NCBI GenBank assembly: GCA_001771815.1
Contig: MEPU01000002.1
Span: forward strand, 62,001-126,000
DNA length: 64,000 nt
Source: Bdellovibrionales bacterium RIFCSPHIGHO2_01_FULL_40_29
GTDB taxonomy: Bacteria > Bdellovibrionota > Bdellovibrionia > Bdellovibrionales > Bdellovibrionaceae
Direction of reading: 5' to 3'
Shown: one piece after another, positions 18,013 through 27,684 of the stretch
How positions within the stretch are numbered: the first letter of the stretch is position 1
How the letters are laid out: every line of letters starts with the position of its first letter
The notes under the pieces: model-generated
Database searches by the model: none
Told to the model about the DNA's origin: nothing
The model's input: the letters and a program-made list of their open reading frames with translations, nothing else
Position numbers and translations under genes: made by a program

Positions 18013-21000
18013 TTACACTTCAATAAAGTCGGTGCGACCAAAAAGCTGCCTAGCTCCTTCAAAAAACTGGTCCGATATTTCGATTTGATGGGGATTTTCT
18101 GCAAAAATCTCAATATCCTGACCATCAATGTTCATAACTAGACGAACGTTTGTGTTTCCTTTGCATTCTAAAAGTAATGAATCTAGTTTTGAATAGTCGT
18201 CCATTTCAAGCTTATCAAGCCTAACTGAAATTCGTTTTGTCTTTTTAAGAACATCTTCAAATAAAGCAAAACTATCTGCCATGATTTTAGCATTTCCGTT
18301 CTCCACTTCGAGCGCCCCACCAATCAACAGTGGTTTCTCTTCTTTGAGGAGGTCTTGGTATTTTGAAAATGTATCTGGAAAAATTACCAATTCAACAGCT
18401 CCCGTCAAATCTTCTACTTTGGCAAAAGCCATGCGAGTGCCTTTTTTTGTGATCAACTCTTTATAATCCGTGATTAAACCGGCCACAATAACTCGTCGTT
18501 GATTCTTCTTTTCACCCCATTTTGGTTTTGGAGCTTCCGCTATTTTTTGCAATTCTTCAGGCGAAATCAATGTCGCCAATTCAGAAACAGTGCATGTCGC
18601 CCAAATTTTTGCGAAATTTTCAAAACCCCGCAATGGATGATCGCTCAGATAGAAGCCTAAAATTTCTTTCTCAAAAGATAAGGATTGAACACGACTCCAG
18701 CTCTTCACCTGTGGGAGCAAAACAATTTTCTCTTCAGGAGAGCTCAATTCAAAAAGCGACACTTGTCCGGACTCTTGATCTTTTTGATGTTCAACGGCTC
18801 GATCTAAAAACAAAGAATAGCCTGACATCAACTGAGCCCGATGATATCCAAAGCGATCAAATGCCCCGGCCTTGATTAATCCCTCGATGACTTTTTTATT
18901 CACCCGTCGTAAATCCACGCGATTGAAGAAATCTTCAAGGGAAGCAAACTTATTATCCGGACACTGCTGACGAGCCTCAATAATTGCTTCCACTGCGGAT
19001 TGTCCAACACCCTTGATTGCACCCAGTCCAAAATAGATTTCATCTTGATTGACCGAGAATAAGTAATCTGAATAATTCACATCCGGAGAATGAACTTTCA
19101 AACCTCGTTTTTGTGCATCTTTCACATACTTAACGACTTTATCAGTATCACCAACCTCTGTTGATAACAGGGCCGCAAAAAATTCTGCAGGATAGTAATG
19201 CTTAATCCAAGCCGTCTGTGCCGTAATAACCGAATAAGCTGCCGCGTGGGATTTGTTAAATCCATAGTCAGCAAACTTAAACATCAATTCAAAAAGTTCT
19301 TCCGATTTTTTCTTATCATGACCTCGTTCACTGGCACCCTTTAAGAAGCGCTCGCGGTGTTGATCCATCTCGGCTTTGATTTTCTTACCCATCGCCCGGC
19401 GAAGCATATCGGCTTCGCCTAAACTGTACCCTGCAATGATCGAAGCAATACCCATCACTTGTTCTTGATAAACCATGATTCCATAGGTTTCTTCTAAAAC
19501 TTGTTTTGATTCAGGCAGAAGATACTCAACAGTGCTTTCGCCATGTTTACGCTTTGCAAACTCGGGAATATTGGCCATAGGACCCGGTCGATAAAGTGAT
19601 GTGATTGCCGTGATATCACCAAATTTTGAAGGCTTAATCTTGCGAGTGGCATCAGAAATACCTTCACCCTCAAACTGAAATACACCCGCTGTATCTCCAC
19701 GGGACAAGAGCTCATAAATTTTAGAATCATCAATCGAGATATCGTTCTCTTTAATTTTAATTCCTCGATTTTTTTCAACAAGTTTCAGCGCATAGTGAAT
19801 ATGTGTGAGTGTTTTTAATCCCAAAAAGTCAAACTTGATCAAACCAATTTTCTCGGCGTGCTTCATGTCGTATTGAACAACATTTTCTTCTTCGGCACCT
19901 TTGTACATCGGAGCATGCTTCACCAAACTGCCATCAGCAATAATAACACCTGCTGCATGAATGCCGGCATGACGGACCAAGCCTTCCACTTTCAGGGCTA
20001 AATCCATCAATGTCCCAACCGTGGGATTGGATTCCATCATTTCACGGATGCGAGGCTCCATCTCCAAAGATTCGGTCAGTGTCACACCCAATTTATCAGG
20101 GATCAGTTTTGAAACCACATCCACTTCGCCAAACGTCAGTCCCAATACTCGGCCGACATCTTTAATGGCTGCACGAGACTGCAGCTTTCCATATGTGATA
20201 ATCTGCGAAACAGATTCGGAACCATACTTTTCAGTCACGTACTGAATCACTTCTTGACGGCGTTCTTGACAAAAATCGATATCAAAATCGGGCATAGAAA
20301 TACGTTCTGGATTCAAGAACCGTTCAAATAATAAAAAATGAGGGATGGGATCTAAATCTGTGATTCGTAAGCTGTAAGCCACGATGGATCCCGCTCCAGA
20401 TCCCCGCCCAGGGCCAACTGGAATATCGCGATTTTTGGCCCAGTTAATAAAATCCTGGACAATTAAAAAGTATCCGTTGAACCCCATACGATCGATGACA
20501 GATAATTCATAATCCAAACGTTTTTGATACTCCGCCTTGCGCTCATCACTGAGGACGTTATTTTTCTTTGCCATTTCAGCAAATCGGTCATTCAAGCCAA
20601 TTTCACTGCGATACTTGATTTCTTCTTTTACCGTTCGCCCTTCAGTCGTTGGAAAACTCGGTAAATGATAAATTGCTTTTCCATTAGCATCTTTGAGCTT
20701 GAACTTAACATCACAACGTTCAGCAATAACTAACGTATTTTCTATAGCTTGAGGCGAGTTCTTAAAAAGTGTCTGCATTTTTTCAGAAGACTTAAAATAA
20801 AAATCAGAGCTTCCCAAGGTGTAGCGAGAATCATCGGACAATGTCTTATTCGATCCGATACAAACCAAAACTTCCTGAGCTATCTGATCATCTTGGGTCA
20901 GATAGTGGACATCATTGGTTGCAACAACCTCTGTTTTGGTTATTTGAGCCGCTTCCAATAAAAATTCATTGATGGCTTTCCACTCGGGCCGAGTGGCACA

Positions 21001-21540
21001 CATTTCGAGGTAAAGGCGATCTTGAAAAATTTCTTTTAATTGACGAATTTTATTAAGCGCAGCATCCGATCCTTCTTTTAAATAAGTATCAACAATTTCG
21101 CCTCGGAATCCTCCAGTTAAACAAATTAAATTTGAATTATTCTTACGAATAGACTCATAATCAATTCGAGGTTTCCAATAAAAACCCTCTTGATATCCGA
21201 TCGTGCTCAGTTGACACAAATTCTGATACCCTTCGAAATTTTGCGCTAAAAAAACCAATCGCTTTGGCCCCAATGCCACTTCGGCATAACGCTGGTTAGG
21301 ATCTTGTTTTTTCTCTAGACGAGACCCAGGTGCGATATAGGCGTCCAAGCCAATGATTGGTTTAACTCCTTGATCTAAACACGCAAAGTAAAATTCAATA
21401 GCCCCAAACATGTTCCCATTATCTGTCAATGCAACAGCTGGCATTTTAAATTCAGCCGCTTTCTTGGCAATCCCCTTTAAACGGCAAGCAGCCTCGAGCA
21501 GAGAGTATTCAGAATGGACATGCAGATGGACAAAACTCAT
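18013..21540 (-). CDS. dnaE: DNA polymerase III alpha subunit
   Basis: 1175 residues, the replicative polymerase. The N-terminal PHP domain begins SFVHLHVHSEYSLLEA. The catalytic palm carries GPGRGSGAGSIVAY and the acidic triad region MPDFDIDFCQERR. The helix-hairpin and OB-fold regions follow (VIVAGLITDYKELITKKGTRM). The length is normal for DnaE and it is not the PolC or DnaE2 type. ATG 21540 is preferred to the in-frame start 51 nt upstream because the PHP domain normally starts at the first residues. It begins 7 nt after guaA ends. Confidence 0.97.
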   Translation of the reverse strand: MSFVHLHVHSEYSLLEAACRLKGIAKKAAEFKMPAVALTDNGNMFGAIEFYFACLDQGVKPIIGLDAYIAPGSRLEKKQDPNQRYAEVALGPKRLVFLAQNFEGYQNLCQLSTIGYQEGFYWKPRIDYESIRKNNSNLICLTGGFRGEIVDTYLKEGSDAALNKIRQLKEIFQDRLYLEMCATRPEWKAINEFLLEAAQITKTEVVATNDVHYLTQDDQIAQEVLVCIGSNKTLSDDSRYTLGSSDFYFKSSEKMQTLFKNSPQAIENTLVIAERCDVKFKLKDANGKAIYHLPSFPTTEGRTVKEEIKYRSEIGLNDRFAEMAKKNNVLSDERKAEYQKRLDYELSVIDRMGFNGYFLIVQDFINWAKNRDIPVGPGRGSGAGSIVAYSLRITDLDPIPHFLLFERFLNPERISMPDFDIDFCQERRQEVIQYVTEKYGSESVSQIITYGKLQSRAAIKDVGRVLGLTFGEVDVVSKLIPDKLGVTLTESLEMEPRIREMMESNPTVGTLMDLALKVEGLVRHAGIHAAGVIIADGSLVKHAPMYKGAEEENVVQYDMKHAEKIGLIKFDFLGLKTLTHIHYALKLVEKNRGIKIKENDISIDDSKIYELLSRGDTAGVFQFEGEGISDATRKIKPSKFGDITAITSLYRPGPMANIPEFAKRKHGESTVEYLLPESKQVLEETYGIMVYQEQVMGIASIIAGYSLGEADMLRRAMGKKIKAEMDQHRERFLKGASERGHDKKKSEELFELMFKFADYGFNKSHAAAYSVITAQTAWIKHYYPAEFFAALLSTEVGDTDKVVKYVKDAQKRGLKVHSPDVNYSDYLFSVNQDEIYFGLGAIKGVGQSAVEAIIEARQQCPDNKFASLEDFFNRVDLRRVNKKVIEGLIKAGAFDRFGYHRAQLMSGYSLFLDRAVEHQKDQESGQVSLFELSSPEEKIVLLPQVKSWSRVQSLSFEKEILGFYLSDHPLRGFENFAKIWATCTVSELATLISPEELQKIAEAPKPKWGEKKNQRRVIVAGLITDYKELITKKGTRMAFAKVEDLTGAVELVIFPDTFSKYQDLLKEEKPLLIGGALEVENGNAKIMADSFALFEDVLKKTKRISVRLDKLEMDDYSKLDSLLLECKGNTNVRLVMNIDGQDIEIFAENPHQIEISDQFFEGARQLFGRTDFIEV

Positions 21541-21547
21541 AAATTTA

Positions 21548-23104
21548 TTATTCCCATTCAATCGTTGCCGGAGGCTTACTGGTGATATCATAAACTATTC
21601 GATTGATACCACGAACCTGATTGGTGATTTTATTTGAAATCATTTTTAGAAATTGAGGCTCAAAATTATACCAATCCGCAGTCATACCATCCACGGAGGT
21701 CACAGCTCGGAGAGAAAGCACAAACTCGTAAGTCCTCGCGTCACCCTGAACTCCCACTGTTTGAATGGGCAACAGCACACAAAAAGCCTGCCAGATTTTG
21801 TGATAAATATTCTCATCACGCAAAGCCTGAATAAATAAGGCATCCGCTTTTTTTAAGATATCTAATTTCTCTCGGGTGATATCGCCAATAATTCGAATCG
21901 CGAGACCTGGTCCTGGAAACGGATGCCGATCGATGATCGTTTTTTCTAAACCAAGAGCCGTTCCTAATTTTCGGACTTCATCTTTAAATAAATTTCGCAC
22001 AGGCTCGACCAAGCTGAGTTTCATTTTCTCTGGCAAACCACCGACGTTATGATGTGATTTGATCGTGACACTGCCACCTATCGAGGAAATGCTTTCAATC
22101 ACATCTGGATACAAAGTTCCCTGAGCCAAATACTTAATCTCATCCCTAAATGGAAGCAACTCTGTATTCAGGGTTTGCTCAAAGACCTCAATAAAAAGCT
22201 TACCAATAATTTTACGCTTCTTTTCGGGATCTGAAACTCCAGCCAACTCCTGAAGAAATTGTTTTTCAGCATCAACCCCAATAACATTCAATCCAATTTT
22301 TTTATAGGCCTCTAATACTGTTTCAAACTCGCTAGCTCGAAGCAAACCATTGTTAATAAATACACAATGCACCCGCGCAGCTCCCAAAGTTTTCGTCAAT
22401 AGTGTCGCAACAACAGAAGAGTCAACTCCCCCACTGAGTGCACACAGCACATGGCTGTTTGTTTCAACACGATCCAGAATATGTTTTTTAGCCGCAGTGA
22501 CAATTTCATCATTCTTCCAAGAAGCCTCTGCACCACACCATGCGGCAAATTGATGAAGAACTTCTGTTCCATATTCAGAATGTGAAACCTCTGGATGATA
22601 CTGAAGAGCCCAATACCGATCCGAATAAAATCCTGCGATATGAGAATCCGATCTTAACAAGACATGAGATTCTTTTGGAATTTTTGAAACCACATCGCCA
22701 TGGCTCATCCAAATCTTATGTTTCGCAGGCCACGGTAATTTTAAATTCTGATGAGCCTTGGCATCCCACTCAACTTCAGTCAAACCGTATTCTTTTGTTA
22801 AGCCTGATTCGACCTGCCCGCCCAACTGCTGAGCCAACAACTGCATTCCATAACAGATCCCTAAAACGGGAGCACACTCTAAAAGTTCTTGAACATTTCT
22901 TTGGGGACTTAATGAATCATAAACTGAATTGGGACCACCGCTCAGGATGATTCCATCAGGGTTGAATTCTTTAATCGCATCAACTCCCAAATGATAGGGG
23001 AAAATTTCTGAATAATATCCCAAATCCCGCAATCGTCGGGCGATAAGCATCGTGACTTGCGATCCAAAATCAAGAATCAAAAATCCATTTTTTTTAACAA
23101 CCAT
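21548..23104 (-). CDS. guaA: GMP synthase (glutamine-hydrolysing)
   Basis: 518 residues. Converts XMP to GMP. The class I glutaminase domain has the nucleophile cysteine in GICYGMQLL and the His/Glu pair in YHPEVSH. The ATP pyrophosphatase domain has LSGGVDSSVVATLL, and the C-terminal dimerisation domain ends VYDITSKPPATIEWE as usual. Its ATG overlaps the guaB stop as TAATG, so the two are translationally coupled. The pair forms a complete IMP-to-GMP route. Confidence 0.98.
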   Translation of the reverse strand: MVVKKNGFLILDFGSQVTMLIARRLRDLGYYSEIFPYHLGVDAIKEFNPDGIILSGGPNSVYDSLSPQRNVQELLECAPVLGICYGMQLLAQQLGGQVESGLTKEYGLTEVEWDAKAHQNLKLPWPAKHKIWMSHGDVVSKIPKESHVLLRSDSHIAGFYSDRYWALQYHPEVSHSEYGTEVLHQFAAWCGAEASWKNDEIVTAAKKHILDRVETNSHVLCALSGGVDSSVVATLLTKTLGAARVHCVFINNGLLRASEFETVLEAYKKIGLNVIGVDAEKQFLQELAGVSDPEKKRKIIGKLFIEVFEQTLNTELLPFRDEIKYLAQGTLYPDVIESISSIGGSVTIKSHHNVGGLPEKMKLSLVEPVRNLFKDEVRKLGTALGLEKTIIDRHPFPGPGLAIRIIGDITREKLDILKKADALFIQALRDENIYHKIWQAFCVLLPIQTVGVQGDARTYEFVLSLRAVTSVDGMTADWYNFEPQFLKMISNKITNQVRGINRIVYDITSKPPATIEWE

Positions 23105-24576
23105 TATTCCAACCTGTAGTTCGGTGCTTCTTTAGTGATACTGACATCATGTACATGAGATTCTTTAAGTCCTTGCCCCGTGATTTGTACAAACTGAGCT
23201 TTTGCTTGAAGTTCATCAATATTTTTGGCCCCTAAATAACCCATTCCTGATTTTAAACCACCGATCAATTGATGAATAATCCCAGAAGCACTGCCTTTAT
23301 AAGGAACTTTACCTTCGATTCCTTCGGGGACGAGTTTATCCAGATCATTTGTCTCCATCTGACCATAGCGATCTTTTGATCCCTTCATCATGGCTTCAAT
23401 CGAACCCATCCCACGATACATTTTGTAAGTCCGTCCTTGATACAAAATCGTTTCACCAGGAGACTCTTCGGCTCCTGCTAAGAGATTTCCGATCATCACC
23501 GTATTGGCACCTAATGCTAGTGCTTTTGTGATGTCGCCTGAAAATTTAATTCCACCGTCTGCAATGATCGTTTTTTGCTTTCGTTTTGCCGCTGCCGCAC
23601 ACTTCATAATTGCCGATATTTGCGGAACACCAACTCCGGCAACAACACGAGTTGTGCAGATACTTCCAGGACCAACACCAACCTTAATAACGTCGGCCCC
23701 TTCATGAATTAAATGTTCCGTCGCATCAGCAGTCACAACATTCCCTGCGACCAAAATAACATCTTTAAATTTATTTTTTACATACCGAACAGCTTCAATA
23801 ACATTTTTAGAATGTCCATGAGCCGTGTCGACACAAATCACATCAGCTCCGCTAGCAACCAAGGCTTCTACACGCTCAAAACTATCAGCGCCAACTCCGA
23901 TGGCTGCTCCAACAACTAAACGCCCCTTGTCGTCTTTCGTTGCACGAGGGAAGGCTTCTGCTTTTTCAATATCTTTGATCGTAATAAGACCTTTTAATTG
24001 TCCAGCCTTATCAATCACAGGTAATTTTTCAATCCGGTGCTGTTGAAGAATTTTTTTAGCTTGTTCGAGAGTTGTTCCCTCGTGAGTGGTAACCAAATTT
24101 TCTTTGGTCATTAAATTTCGAATCGGTTGATTGATATTGGTTTCAAATCGTAAATCTCGATTGGTCAAAATGCCAACAAGTTTTCCTTGAACTGTGATTG
24201 GCACACCACTGATGGAGTACCGGCTCATCACCTGCAAAGCCTCACTGACATAGTGATCCGGAGAGAGCGTAATAGGATCTTGGATCATTCCGCTTTCGTA
24301 TTTTTTTACTTTTTCTACTTCGAAGGCTTGCTCTGTGATTGAAAAATTTTTGTGAATGATTCCTAATCCACCATTCTGTGCCATCACTCGCGCGATTTTA
24401 TTTTCAGTGACGGTGTCCATCGCCGCTGAAATCAATGGATTATTCAGATAAAGATTTCTCGCAAAAAAGGTCTTAGGGATGATCTCAGTCGGGACGATTT
24501 CTGAATATTGCGGAACCAGTAGGATATCATCAAAAGTTAACGCCAACTCAAAACTTGAGATCGTTTTATCGCCCAT
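23104..24576 (-). CDS. guaB: IMP dehydrogenase
   Basis: 490 residues. Oxidises IMP to XMP, the committed guanine nucleotide step. The catalytic barrel is interrupted by two CBS domains (about residues 95-205), the regulatory Bateman module. The catalytic cysteine lies in [20 protein letters not shown], and the flap residues are in KGSKDRYGQ. Length and order are those of standard bacterial GuaB. It is followed directly by guaA through a TAATG overlap and preceded by a gamma-carbonic-anhydrase-like gene on the downstream side of miaB. Confidence 0.98.
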   Translation of the reverse strand: MGDKTISSFELALTFDDILLVPQYSEIVPTEIIPKTFFARNLYLNNPLISAAMDTVTENKIARVMAQNGGLGIIHKNFSITEQAFEVEKVKKYESGMIQDPITLSPDHYVSEALQVMSRYSISGVPITVQGKLVGILTNRDLRFETNINQPIRNLMTKENLVTTHEGTTLEQAKKILQQHRIEKLPVIDKAGQLKGLITIKDIEKAEAFPRATKDDKGRLVVGAAIGVGADSFERVEALVASGADVICVDTAHGHSKNVIEAVRYVKNKFKDVILVAGNVVTADATEHLIHEGADVIKVGVGPGSICTTRVVAGVGVPQISAIMKCAAAAKRKQKTIIADGGIKFSGDITKALALGANTVMIGNLLAGAEESPGETILYQGRTYKMYRGMGSIEAMMKGSKDRYGQMETNDLDKLVPEGIEGKVPYKGSASGIIHQLIGGLKSGMGYLGAKNIDELQAKAQFVQITGQGLKESHVHDVSITKEAPNYRLE

Positions 24577-24601
24577 AACAGCTCCCCTGAAATTGTATGG
24601 A

Positions 24602-25108
24602 TTAGTTATACCACGATTTATACAGAAGGTAATTGTCGGCTGACTGTTCCAAAAAATTTATTTCATTTTCTTCAAGTGTTCGAATAAACTTTGCAGGTCG
24701 TCCCATAATCAATGACCGCGGAGGAAAATGCTTTCCTTCTGTCACTAAACTGCCAGCACCCACAACGGATTGCTCACCAATTTGAACATCATCCATTAAA
24801 ATGGATCCCATTCCGATTAAACAGCGATTGCCTACTTTGCAACCATGCAAAACAACAGAATGCCCAATTGTCACTCGATCACCAATCACGCAGCCAAACT
24901 TCTCGAATGTCCCATGCAAAACCGAACCATCTTGAATATTCGTTTCTGTCCCAATAACTATGGGCATGACATCGCCCCTGAGAGTCGTATTAAACCACAC
25001 CGAGGAATGATCACCAATTTGAACATTGCCAATTATTTGCGCTCCGTCGGCAACAAAAACATTCTGACCTAAAATGGGGTAGGCGCCCCGCGCTCGAACT
25101 AATCCCAT
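24602..25108 (-). CDS. Gamma-carbonic-anhydrase-like left-handed beta-helix protein
   Basis: 168 residues of hexapeptide repeats (for example [31 protein letters not shown]). All three zinc-ligand histidines of gamma-class carbonic anhydrases are in place, in SVLHGTF and [11 protein letters not shown]. The protein lacks the extra acidic loop of the Cam enzyme and is of the short YrdA/PaaY-like type, for which activity varies. ATG 25108 overlaps the preceding TGA (TGATG); a GTG at 25111 is the alternative. It is the third gene of a tightly packed set after miaB. Confidence 0.82.
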   Translation of the reverse strand: MGLVRARGAYPILGQNVFVADGAQIIGNVQIGDHSSVWFNTTLRGDVMPIVIGTETNIQDGSVLHGTFEKFGCVIGDRVTIGHSVVLHGCKVGNRCLIGMGSILMDDVQIGEQSVVGAGSLVTEGKHFPPRSLIMGRPAKFIRTLEENEINFLEQSADNYLLYKSWYN

Positions 25109-25644
25109 CACATTAAGTAAGTATGCCCCCGCAGCAAAGCAGAAGGATTTTCATTTAAGCCTTTGGCAATTCCTATAATTTCAGCACTCATCAGTTTGGA
25201 CTTATTAATATAGGATTTTGTTGCAAATAAAGGAGTCTTCAAATGAATACAAAGACTCATCACCTCATCGGCTCGAAACTTCATACTCTGATAGCGAGGA
25301 TGATGATTCATATAAACCCGAACAAATTGATGCACTCCTTTTATTTCAACAAAAACACATCGCTCCAATTTGATATCAAGGCTTGTTAGCAACTTCTCGG
25401 AAAACGTATGGACAGATAATGGCAACATCGCATGAGCTGTTTGCGTTAGTGTGGCACCAGCTTCAAGCTGATTAATAGCTACAGGCAAAACGTAATCACC
25501 AGATTCGTCTTTTAAAATAAGAAATGGTCTGGTGGCATCGTTGGCCAGTGACAACCCATAAGGTCGCAGCTGAATCAATTCTTTATCATCGAAATCAACG
25601 CGCTCATCTTGTGGCTTAGAAAATAAAAAATCCGGGTTTATCAT
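25108..25644 (-). CDS. Bifunctional-nuclease-like (DUF151/BFN) protein
   Basis: 178 residues. The central region (RPYGLSLANDATRPFLILKDESGDYVLPVAINQLEAG) matches the start of BFN/DUF151 domains. These domains are reported as nucleases in plants and found next to UvrC or sigma-factor domains in some bacteria. The rest (FVEIKGVHQFVRVYMN and FRADEVMSLCIHLKTPLFAT) is compatible, with the usual S/A-x-D-A-x2-LA-x-R region altered to FRADEVMSLCIHL. The start overlaps the miaB stop by 4 nt (ATGA) and the end overlaps the next gene. Role unknown. Confidence 0.65.
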   Translation of the reverse strand: MINPDFLFSKPQDERVDFDDKELIQLRPYGLSLANDATRPFLILKDESGDYVLPVAINQLEAGATLTQTAHAMLPLSVHTFSEKLLTSLDIKLERCVFVEIKGVHQFVRVYMNHHPRYQSMKFRADEVMSLCIHLKTPLFATKSYINKSKLMSAEIIGIAKGLNENPSALLRGHTYLM

Positions 25645-27026
25645 TGGACCAACTCTCCACGCATATTATTGGGGAAGGCTTGTGTGATTTTAACAGGAAC
25701 AGTTTGACCGATTAAGGACTCAGATCCCAAAAAATGAACCGATTTATTTTGAGTGCTTCTTCCATAAAGCTTTCCTTGTTCATTTTTTTTCTCAACTAAA
25801 ACTTGCAGCGTTTGGCCTTCATATTTTTTAACCAAGGCAAATGCCATTTTTTCATGGGCATCAAACAGCCGATTCAGCCGTTCATTCTTAACTGATTCTT
25901 CCACTTGATCTTCAAACTTGGCCGCTTTCGTCAGTGGACGCGGAGAATACATAAATGCATAAATTGTTTCAAACTGCAGCTCTTCAACCAAACTGATCGT
26001 TTGCAAGAAATCCTCTTCGGTCTCTCCTGGGAATCCGACAATAATATCTGAAGATAATACCAGATTAGGAATCAACTTTTTCATAGTCTGGATCTTAGAA
26101 ATATACTCTTCACGAGTATAACCTCGGTTCATACGATCTAAAATACGACTGCTTCCACTTTGAAATGGCAAATGAACATATTCGCATATTTTGTGTTGGT
26201 TCTGAGCCATGACGTGCATTAACTTCTCATTGAAATCTTTAGGGTGCGACGTTGTGTAACGAATTCTTTCGATATCCGTTTCTTTGCTGACCTTCTCCAG
26301 AAGATCTGCGAAATCAGCTTCACCTTCAGATTTATAAGAATTCACATTCTGACCCAAGAGTGTGACTTCTTTTGCGCCACGCTTAACCATATTTCGGACA
26401 TCCATCAAAATATGTGACATCGGTCGTGATTTTTCACGCCCCCGTGTAAAGGGCACAACACAAAATGAACAAAAGTTATCACAGCCTTTTGTGATATTTA
26501 CAAAAGTTGAAACTCCAGGATTTCGAACTAAAGTCTCGATGTGGTAAGGAGCTCGATGCTCAAACTTCGCATTCACGACTTTTTTATTTTCACTGTAAAC
26601 TTCAGCAATGATTTGCGGCAAAGTATCAATATTATCTGTTCCGAATACAAAATCGATCATTGGCTGAGTTTTAATTAAGTTTTCTTTCTCTTGCTGACCA
26701 ACACACCCACCAACACCAATTTTCAAAAGAGGATTTTTATCTTTGAGCTTCCGATAGGAACCCACTTCTGAGTAAACCTTGTGAACAGGTTTTTCACGAA
26801 TAGAACATGCATTGATAATAATCAGAGAGGCTTCCTGAGGGGTCGCAACGATAGTAAAATTAGCCATCTCGAGAAGTGTGTTCATTCGTTCTGTATCATT
26901 CACGTTCATTTGACAGCCATATGTAGAAACATAGGCGCCACGCCCCAAACCAATATCCTGATTCATTTGAGGTCTTGAAATCAGGGCTTCCGAAGTGTCG
27001 GTAGAAAGGATCAGATCATCATTCAT
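25641..27026 (-). CDS. miaB: tRNA-2-methylthio-N6-dimethylallyladenosine synthase MiaB
   Basis: About 461 residues. A radical-SAM methylthiotransferase acting on position 37 of tRNAs reading UNN codons. The N-terminal MTTase domain carries STYGCQMNVNDTERM and further cluster cysteines (NACSIREKP, GGCVGQQE). The radical-SAM cluster is CDNFCSFCVVPFTRGRE. A C-terminal TRAM domain is present (YEGQTLQVLVEKKNEQGKLYGRS). I chose ATG 27026; a GTG 18 nt upstream is in frame. It heads the minus-strand run toward guaB. Confidence 0.95.
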   Translation of the reverse strand: MNDDLILSTDTSEALISRPQMNQDIGLGRGAYVSTYGCQMNVNDTERMNTLLEMANFTIVATPQEASLIIINACSIREKPVHKVYSEVGSYRKLKDKNPLLKIGVGGCVGQQEKENLIKTQPMIDFVFGTDNIDTLPQIIAEVYSENKKVVNAKFEHRAPYHIETLVRNPGVSTFVNITKGCDNFCSFCVVPFTRGREKSRPMSHILMDVRNMVKRGAKEVTLLGQNVNSYKSEGEADFADLLEKVSKETDIERIRYTTSHPKDFNEKLMHVMAQNQHKICEYVHLPFQSGSSRILDRMNRGYTREEYISKIQTMKKLIPNLVLSSDIIVGFPGETEEDFLQTISLVEELQFETIYAFMYSPRPLTKAAKFEDQVEESVKNERLNRLFDAHEKMAFALVKKYEGQTLQVLVEKKNEQGKLYGRSTQNKSVHFLGSESLIGQTVPVKITQAFPNNMRGELVQ

Positions 27027-27154
27027 AGTGCTTGATTTTCCCACTTGATTTTCATTGTTAAAAGAGATGCTTTCGAGTTATAGAAACATCTTCAATTTCA
27101 GTCAACATATGGTCCTTCTTATTGAAGCACCATCAGAAAAAGTTTGGAGTCCCT

Positions 27155-27679
27155 ATGCTTCCGCGCAAAAAAGAGTCTAAAAAATGGAGTGCCCTGCCCT
27201 CGGAATTCGCGAATCAAATTAAAACTGTGTTTGAGGACAATTTTAAAGGACATCTTAGCGGAAAATCGATTAAGGTTGCTGGGCGCATTTATCCATCAGA
27301 AATAGTGCTCCGCGTCGGAGTCCATAGAAATGGTGAACTTCGCCACCATAATTTTGAAGTCTCCTTAGATCATTCAGCGACCACTCAAAATACAATCCCT
27401 CAAATTCATTTAGCTGTGGATGCTATTGCCAGCCTGATGATCGACTTTTTTGAAAATGAAGAAACTCATGAGCTTCCCTATGTTTGGCGCGAAATTCCAT
27501 TTGAAAATCAACAGATTTGGGTTCAGTTCACCACTGAAAATCCAGATCTCGAAAGCGAAGCCAACAAGCTTTTAGGACTTGATCCGGATCGTTTAATAAA
27601 CGAAGAAATCAATGATGATGTTGATACCAGCACGCCACAGTTATTTAAATCAAAAAAGAAAAAAGACGACCTTCACTAG
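27155..27679 (+). CDS. Conserved-looking hypothetical protein
   Basis: 174 residues with no recognised domain. It has a basic N-terminus (MLPRKKESKKW), a central alpha/beta-like segment (GRIYPSEIVLRVGVHRNGEL ... HNFEVSLDHS) and an acidic C-terminal half (NDDVDTSTPQLFKSKKKKDDLH). No signal peptide or membrane segment, so it is probably cytoplasmic. ATG 27155 is preferred because GGAG lies 5 nt upstream; an upstream TTG frame start lacks a site. It is divergent from miaB and convergent with the 28.9-kb exported protein gene, with 5 nt between stops. Confidence 0.65.
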   Translation: MLPRKKESKKWSALPSEFANQIKTVFEDNFKGHLSGKSIKVAGRIYPSEIVLRVGVHRNGELRHHNFEVSLDHSATTQNTIPQIHLAVDAIASLMIDFFENEETHELPYVWREIPFENQQIWVQFTTENPDLESEANKLLGLDPDRLINEEINDDVDTSTPQLFKSKKKKDDLH

Positions 27680-27684
27680 CTCAA

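Noticed and set aside
22540-22950. A 136-codon plus-strand frame
   Set aside because: It is antisense inside guaA, a full-length conserved gene, and its translation shows no domain or binding site.
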